From IMG/VR virus record IMGVR_UViG_3300025601_000055, positions 1 to 36,895 of that record: DNA of 36,895 nt, one strand, 5' to 3'. The DNA comes from a virus. Below the pieces are notes generated by a model. That model was not told the DNA's origin, made no database searches, and saw only the letters and a list, made by a program, of their open reading frames with translations. This document shows, piece by piece, positions 36,630 through 36,895 of the stretch (position 1 is the stretch's first letter; each line of letters starts with the position of its first letter). The position numbers were made by a program, and so were the translations under genes.

Positions 36630-36895
36630 ATGAGTATGCACATGGAAGGTCCAGCACTAACTACAACCAGGACTAAAAAATACAAACTTAATTTAACTAA
36701 ATCTAAACGTGCTGAGTTAGAAATGGATATGTTTCACTACAATAAAAAACAAAAACGTAATGGAGTATCTAAAGTTACATTTGAGGAATACCTAGACTTT
36801 AGATGTGGGCGTATAGTTAAGAAACGATTACACCCTAGTGAGCAAGGCACATTAAGAGCTGACTATTTAGAGCTACCGCCGCATAGACAAAATGA
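36630..36895 (+). CDS. Conserved phage protein, 3' end outside the window
   Basis: The frame is open from the ATG at 36630 to the window edge (88 codons seen). It begins MSMHMEGPALTTTRTKKYKL and continues with a charged helix (SKRAELEMDMFHYNKK) and VTFEEYLDFRCGRIVKKR. From memory, this resembles a small family of marine T4-like phages (xHxEGPxLxTxxTKKxK start, FEEYLDFxxGR), without known function. The basic, helical character fits nucleic-acid or protein binding. It is the last gene of the coupled run. Confidence 0.7.
   Translation, partial: MSMHMEGPALTTTRTKKYKLNLTKSKRAELEMDMFHYNKKQKRNGVSKVTFEEYLDFRCGRIVKKRLHPSEQGTLRADYLELPPHRQN

Overview
The window looks like about 37 kb from the middle of a T4-like (Tevenvirinae-type) myovirus genome. 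It is AT-rich, tightly packed, and almost entirely on one strand. It carries T4-type replication genes (UvsW helicase end, gp61-like primase, gp41-like helicase, gp30-like ligase, a probable gp62-like clamp-loader subunit). It also carries late-promoter boxes of the TATAAATA type, a PAAR tail tip, a pectate-lyase-like tailspike, class Ia ribonucleotide reductase with glutaredoxin, and metabolic genes of bacterial type (iscU, iscA). Several of the conserved unknown proteins resemble, from memory, families of marine T4-like phages (cyanophages, pelagiphages). A marine source is therefore likely, but the host cannot be fixed from the sequence. No tRNA, rRNA, integrase or CRISPR array was seen, and no gene-free stretch exceeds 300 bases.

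Layout. 1-3639: uvsW end, then overlapping replication-type genes including a miniature DnaE-like protein, ending in a glycosyltransferase-like gene. 3614-3991 is the only minus-strand gene. 4011-4766 is a virion-type protein. 4774-9264 holds an SGNH hydrolase, primase, helicase, a degenerate SGNH-like protein and an unknown. 9280-12461 is a late unit in which three neighbouring proteins carry T4-style capsid-targeting/prohead-protease motifs at their N-termini; one of them joins a nucleotidyltransferase to a ligase-like domain. 12475-13446 contains two tandem copies of a complete late cassette (promoter, 5' hairpin, gene, terminator). 13465-16148 holds conserved late and structural unknowns, closed by a strong terminator.

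16216-17138 is an iscU-DUF1289-iscA Fe-S cassette under a sigma70-like promoter. 17239-20569 holds a GIY-YIG homing-type endonuclease, a PD-(D/E)XK exonuclease, a DUF3307-like membrane protein and a radical-SAM protein. 20550-23235 is the tailspike and its neighbours. 23238-26941 is nrdA-nrdB-glutaredoxin. 26944-29664 holds PAAR and two structural proteins. 29703-31460 holds a GGCT-like protein, a sulfotransferase and a SleB-type lysis hydrolase. 31461-31562 contains two tandem hairpins and a terminator. 31648-36895 holds a SWIM protein, DNA ligase, a second glycosyltransferase-like gene and small early-type genes.

How it fits together. Two promoter types alternate. TTGACA/TATAAT sites precede early or metabolic genes, and NNTAAATA boxes precede virion genes. 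At four genes the predicted transcription start falls on or within 3 nt of the start codon, which suggests leaderless or nearly leaderless mRNAs. The RNR-glutaredoxin block supplies dNTPs to the replisome genes. The Fe-S cassette could serve the radical-SAM protein or host Fe-S enzymes during infection. The most novel-looking items are the CTS-tagged late trio with the nucleotidyltransferase-ligase fusion (9515-12461) and the 195-residue DnaE-like protein that keeps all three catalytic aspartates (2061-2648).
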